Shown here piece after piece: positions 61,324 through 64,000 of a stretch of 64,000 nucleotides of DNA (its first letter is position 1; each line of letters begins with the position of its first letter). The position numbers and the translations under genes are program-made. The notes under the pieces were generated by a model. That model was not told where the DNA came from, made no database searches, and worked only from the letters and a program-made list of their open reading frames with translations. The DNA is from Cunninghamia lanceolata (Eukaryota > Streptophyta > Pinopsida > Cupressales > Cupressaceae). The stretch lies in the NCBI GenBank assembly GCA_027924645.1, contig BSBN01000843.1, positions 124,001 through 188,000 of the forward strand, written 5' to 3'.

Positions 61324-64000
61324 ATGACTACCCCGAATATTGTAAAGATCACTGATAGGCCGCATCCTAAATTCAAGAAACATCCATATAAATCCCTAGA
61401 AGTTGATCCCCTAGGTGCCTTTTCAAGCATTCCGCATGGGGTTCTACATGTAGAAGATGTTAAGGCATATATTCATGCGAATATTGAAGTTTTTGGGGAA
61501 TCTAAACTGGTTGATATCTATCACAAGCATTTGATAGATGACTCATTTGAACTCAAGACTCAGTATAAAGCCATCTGGGACAAGCATTTTGCACAATGCA
61601 TTTATTTCCCCTATTTTGCAGAAGAAGAATGGGTCCGATATATTTTGAGCAGAGTGCATGATAATTTCATGTGGTTGAATGGACTATTTAAGATAACCAA
61701 GGATGCCATTAGGGCAGTAACCGGATTGCACTCATTTGGTGGGATTCTTGTTCTCAAATCCGTCAAGAATCAAACTGTGAGTGAGGCTACCAGATCAAAA
61801 TTTAACAAAAGAGCAATGACAATAGAAGACATCACTGATCCGAATGTCAAGTTTGCCTCCATGATCATCGGTTATAAGATATATCACTCTAGTAAGGAAA
61901 ATTCAGTACCCAGAACTATAATTTACACTGCTTATGAAATGTTGAGGAAAAGTGCAGATTATGATCTTTGTGAACTCCTTCTGAGCCAACTAATGGAAAA
62001 CCTACAAAAGATCAAGAAGGACAAGAAGAACTCCTTCAAGTATGGTGGGCTGATACTATGCTTGTTCTTCTACTTCATGAATGAGCTTCCTAGATCTAGT
62101 GGTTGGGTATGACAGAATGATAGACCAGTAGCCATCCAAATCAAAGATTATATACATGGGCTTGGTGATGCCAAGGCATAGAATACAGCACTCTGGGGCT
62201 ATTTCAAGAATTTTTAGAGCATGATGCAAGCAAGAGAGAGAATCCCCCAATCTTTAGTTGAAAAGTATAAAGATACAGTATGCTTTATGGTAGAAACTGA
62301 TCAATGTCTAATGGAGGCAGTAGAGCCAAGAATAGTCTGGATCATGACAATGGGGTATGAAGTAGATGAGAAAATTGTTGAGCTACATGTTCAACACATG
62401 CTCAGTCAATCCAAGGATCCTAAAGCAGAAAGGTTTGGAACCTTTGAAGAATTAAGTGTGAAGATCCATGTGGAACTAAGACAACCGGAAATAAAAAGAA
62501 AAGTGAGGAGGGAAGTAGAAGAGTTTGCCAAGAGGCATGGAATCTCAAAAGAGGCACTTGATGCAAATAGAGAGAAGACAGAAAGGGCAGAGAAAGAAAA
62601 AGAAAAAGAAGAGAAAGAAGGTGCTCCAGTGGAAGTCCCCTCCTAGACCAGAGCCTCTAAGACCTTGGCACCTACCACTACAAAGAGCTCAAAGGCATTA
62701 AAATTGGAAGCAAAATCATCTAGAAAAGGAGAGGAGAGAACCAAGAAAAAGGCAACAAGGTCTTACACAAGCCAAAAGGATGAAGAAGAGACAGAATCAG
62801 ATGAGGAAGTAAAGAAACTGAAGAAGAAAAGGAAAACATCCGGTGAACCCTCTACTGAAGAAGTAACAGAAGAATTTGTTGAAAGGCCCACTCTGTCCTT
62901 AGATGATGTAGTTAAAGTAGTTACTATGGATGGGAACCTGCAACCAATAACAGAATTCTATGATGCATACAATGATGCAGATAGAAAGATCTTGGAGGAA
63001 GCCACAGTTAAGTACTTGAACATATACAATAAGGCTTTTATTGAAATCATATCTCTCATTCCCAAAAGCCTAGAGAAGGAATTAGAGATAAGAAAGAATA
63101 ATGCTAGGGCAAAGGATCTTGAGATCCGAGAACAGATAGCCATTCAGCTCTTTCCTTCCATCTCTCAAAAGCAAATGAATATGATCTTCAAAGATTGCAA
63201 GGATGAGTTCCGGAGTAAGGCTAGAATGAATCAGCTCATGCTTGGAGAAACTGATAAAGTGGCAAAAGAAATAGAAGAAATCCTTCGGAAAGCCTATAAA
63301 AGATTCAATATTCCTGTTGTAGAGGATTTAAGTGATGATCCCTCAGGAATAGATAACAAAGAAGAATCTACTGAGACAGTGGTAGAAGAGGTAAACGAGA
63401 TAGGTGAACAAAAAGGTAAGGACTCAGATTCCTCTGCTTCGGAAGAAGAGGTCCATGATCAAGCAAACATCTCTCCTCTAGTTTCCCCTATAGACTCCAG
63501 ATTCAAAGAAAAAGAAAGAGTACAAGAGAAGATTAGTCAAGAAGCAAAAGAGAAAGAAGATGACAGTAGCAAGGTTGCAGTAGGAGAGAAAACTCCAACA
63601 GAGAAGGCCACAGATGATAGTGGTAAGGCTACAGGAGGGGAGAAAATTTTGTCTCCGACAAGAGACACAGCAGAAGCAGTCAAAGAGTTCTTGACCAAAG
63701 AAATGATGGAATTTGATGAACCAGAATTGCTTCAAGGTCCATTCAATTTTGATTCCCTCTCTCCAGTCCAAACCATGAAACTAGCTTCCTTCACTCAAGC
63801 AAAGGCAAAAGAAAAAATGATGAAGTCTCACATGGAAGACTGTGAGCTCTTAGAAACTGCATCCAGTGTACTAGAAAAGATCATTCCATCCTTCCAAAAG
63901 GATCCTATAGCATCCACATCTGGTAATCTAAAGTCTCTTGTAAATTCTGTTAATACACATTTTGATTCTTTAGAGAAAGTAGCAGAAGAGAAAGTCAGGA
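61324..64000 (+). pseudogene. NA-2 ORF2: unknown protein, incomplete at the window end
   Basis: Start ATG 61324 (MTTPNIVKITDRP); a single frame is kept for all 892 visible codons. Stops: TGA at 62110, TAG at about 62179, 62215 and 62644; NA-1 keeps Gln at the 62215 site. 62647-64000 is open to the edge. Conserved with NA-1: PKFKKHPYK, GVLHVEDVKAYIH, FKITKDAIRAVTGL, ITDPNVKFASMIIGYK, FKYGGLILCLFFYF, DQCLMEAVEPR, GTFEELSVKIHVE, LDDVVKVVT, ILEEATVKYLNIYN. The hydrophobic stretch after FKYG could be a buried helix or a membrane segment. 62540-62860 is Lys/Glu-rich. 63330-63660 is acidic and Ser-rich and longer than in NA-1. No known catalytic motif. Absence of frameshifts over 2.7 kb suggests a young copy. 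Function unknown. Confidence 0.75.

Larger units (their letters stand above)
56332..64000 (-). repeat. Right (5') LTR of element E, interrupted by NA-2 and cut by the window end
   Basis: 56332-58327 aligns with 5724-7775 of the left LTR by eye, with substitutions and small indels. It breaks at 58327 (AACTCTA) where NA-2 starts. The left LTR continues AATTGCTATATT at the same place, so the rest of this LTR should lie right of NA-2, outside the window. Confidence 0.85.
58328..64000 (+). mobile_element. NA-2: second pol-less-type LTR element, truncated by the window end
   Basis: Starts TGTTGGCAAGAG inside the E LTR; the left target sequence is CTCTA (58323-58327). 5' LTR 58328-59416, PBS 59419-59430, ORF1 59482-60663, hairpin 60675-60718, ORF2 from 61324 to the edge. 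Same layout as NA-1 but clearly diverged, so they are different families or subfamilies. Its 3' end is not in the window, so absence of pol downstream of ORF2 is inferred from NA-1, where ORF2 is followed directly by the PPT. Confidence 0.8.

Overview
This window is intergenic, repeat-filled DNA from a large seed-plant genome. All recognisable coding sequence belongs to LTR retrotransposons (Ty1/copia, Ty3/gypsy and a pol-less two-ORF type). No host gene, rRNA or tRNA gene or CRISPR array was seen. Long LTRs, deep nesting and many decayed copies would fit a gymnosperm, but the species cannot be fixed from this sequence.

Nesting was worked out from TG...CA ends and target-site duplications (TSDs). 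The oldest layer is 1-5723: a minus-strand unknown coding relic (708-3933) and a plus-strand fragment of a dual-RNase-H (Tat-like) gypsy element (5235-5723). Into it went a minus-strand chromodomain gypsy element with LTRs of about 5.4 kb, called E here (5724 to beyond 64000). E was then hit three times. NA-1 lies in its left LTR (10304-38624, TSD CTTAT). Copia C lies in its RT region (41387-53478, TSD CTTTC). NA-2 lies in its right LTR (58328 to beyond the window end). NA-1 was itself hit by gypsy D (11640-17969, TSD AGATT), copia A (19442-26710, TSD GGGAA) and copia B (31119-37539, TSD TATAT/TTTAT). Copia C was hit by F (45646-50641, TSD CATTC), read here as a 5-kb solo LTR of an E-like element.

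The most unusual content is the NA family (NA-1 and NA-2). Each has LTRs, an initiator-Met-type primer-binding site, an ORF1 with a coiled coil plus a tandem array of four to six CCHC zinc knuckles, and a roughly 1,060-codon ORF2 of unknown function. NA-1 is complete at both ends and has no protease, integrase, RT or RNase H. ORF2 is conserved along its length between the two clearly different copies. A hairpin after the ORF1 stop and a TATA-like box before ORF2 also recur in both.

NA elements share cis signals with the autonomous copia elements: a nearly identical block of about 30 nt across the polypurine tract (PPT) and LTR edge, several extra PPT-like tracts, and for NA-2 a long stretch of LTR. 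An 18-19-nt inverted repeat brackets the PPT/LTR boundary in copia A, B, C and NA-1. The inferred model is that NA elements supply their own Gag-like protein and borrow copia reverse transcriptase and integrase. Most reading frames carry in-frame stops, many at positions where CAG, CAA, CGA or TGG is expected, as cytosine deamination in methylated repeats would give.
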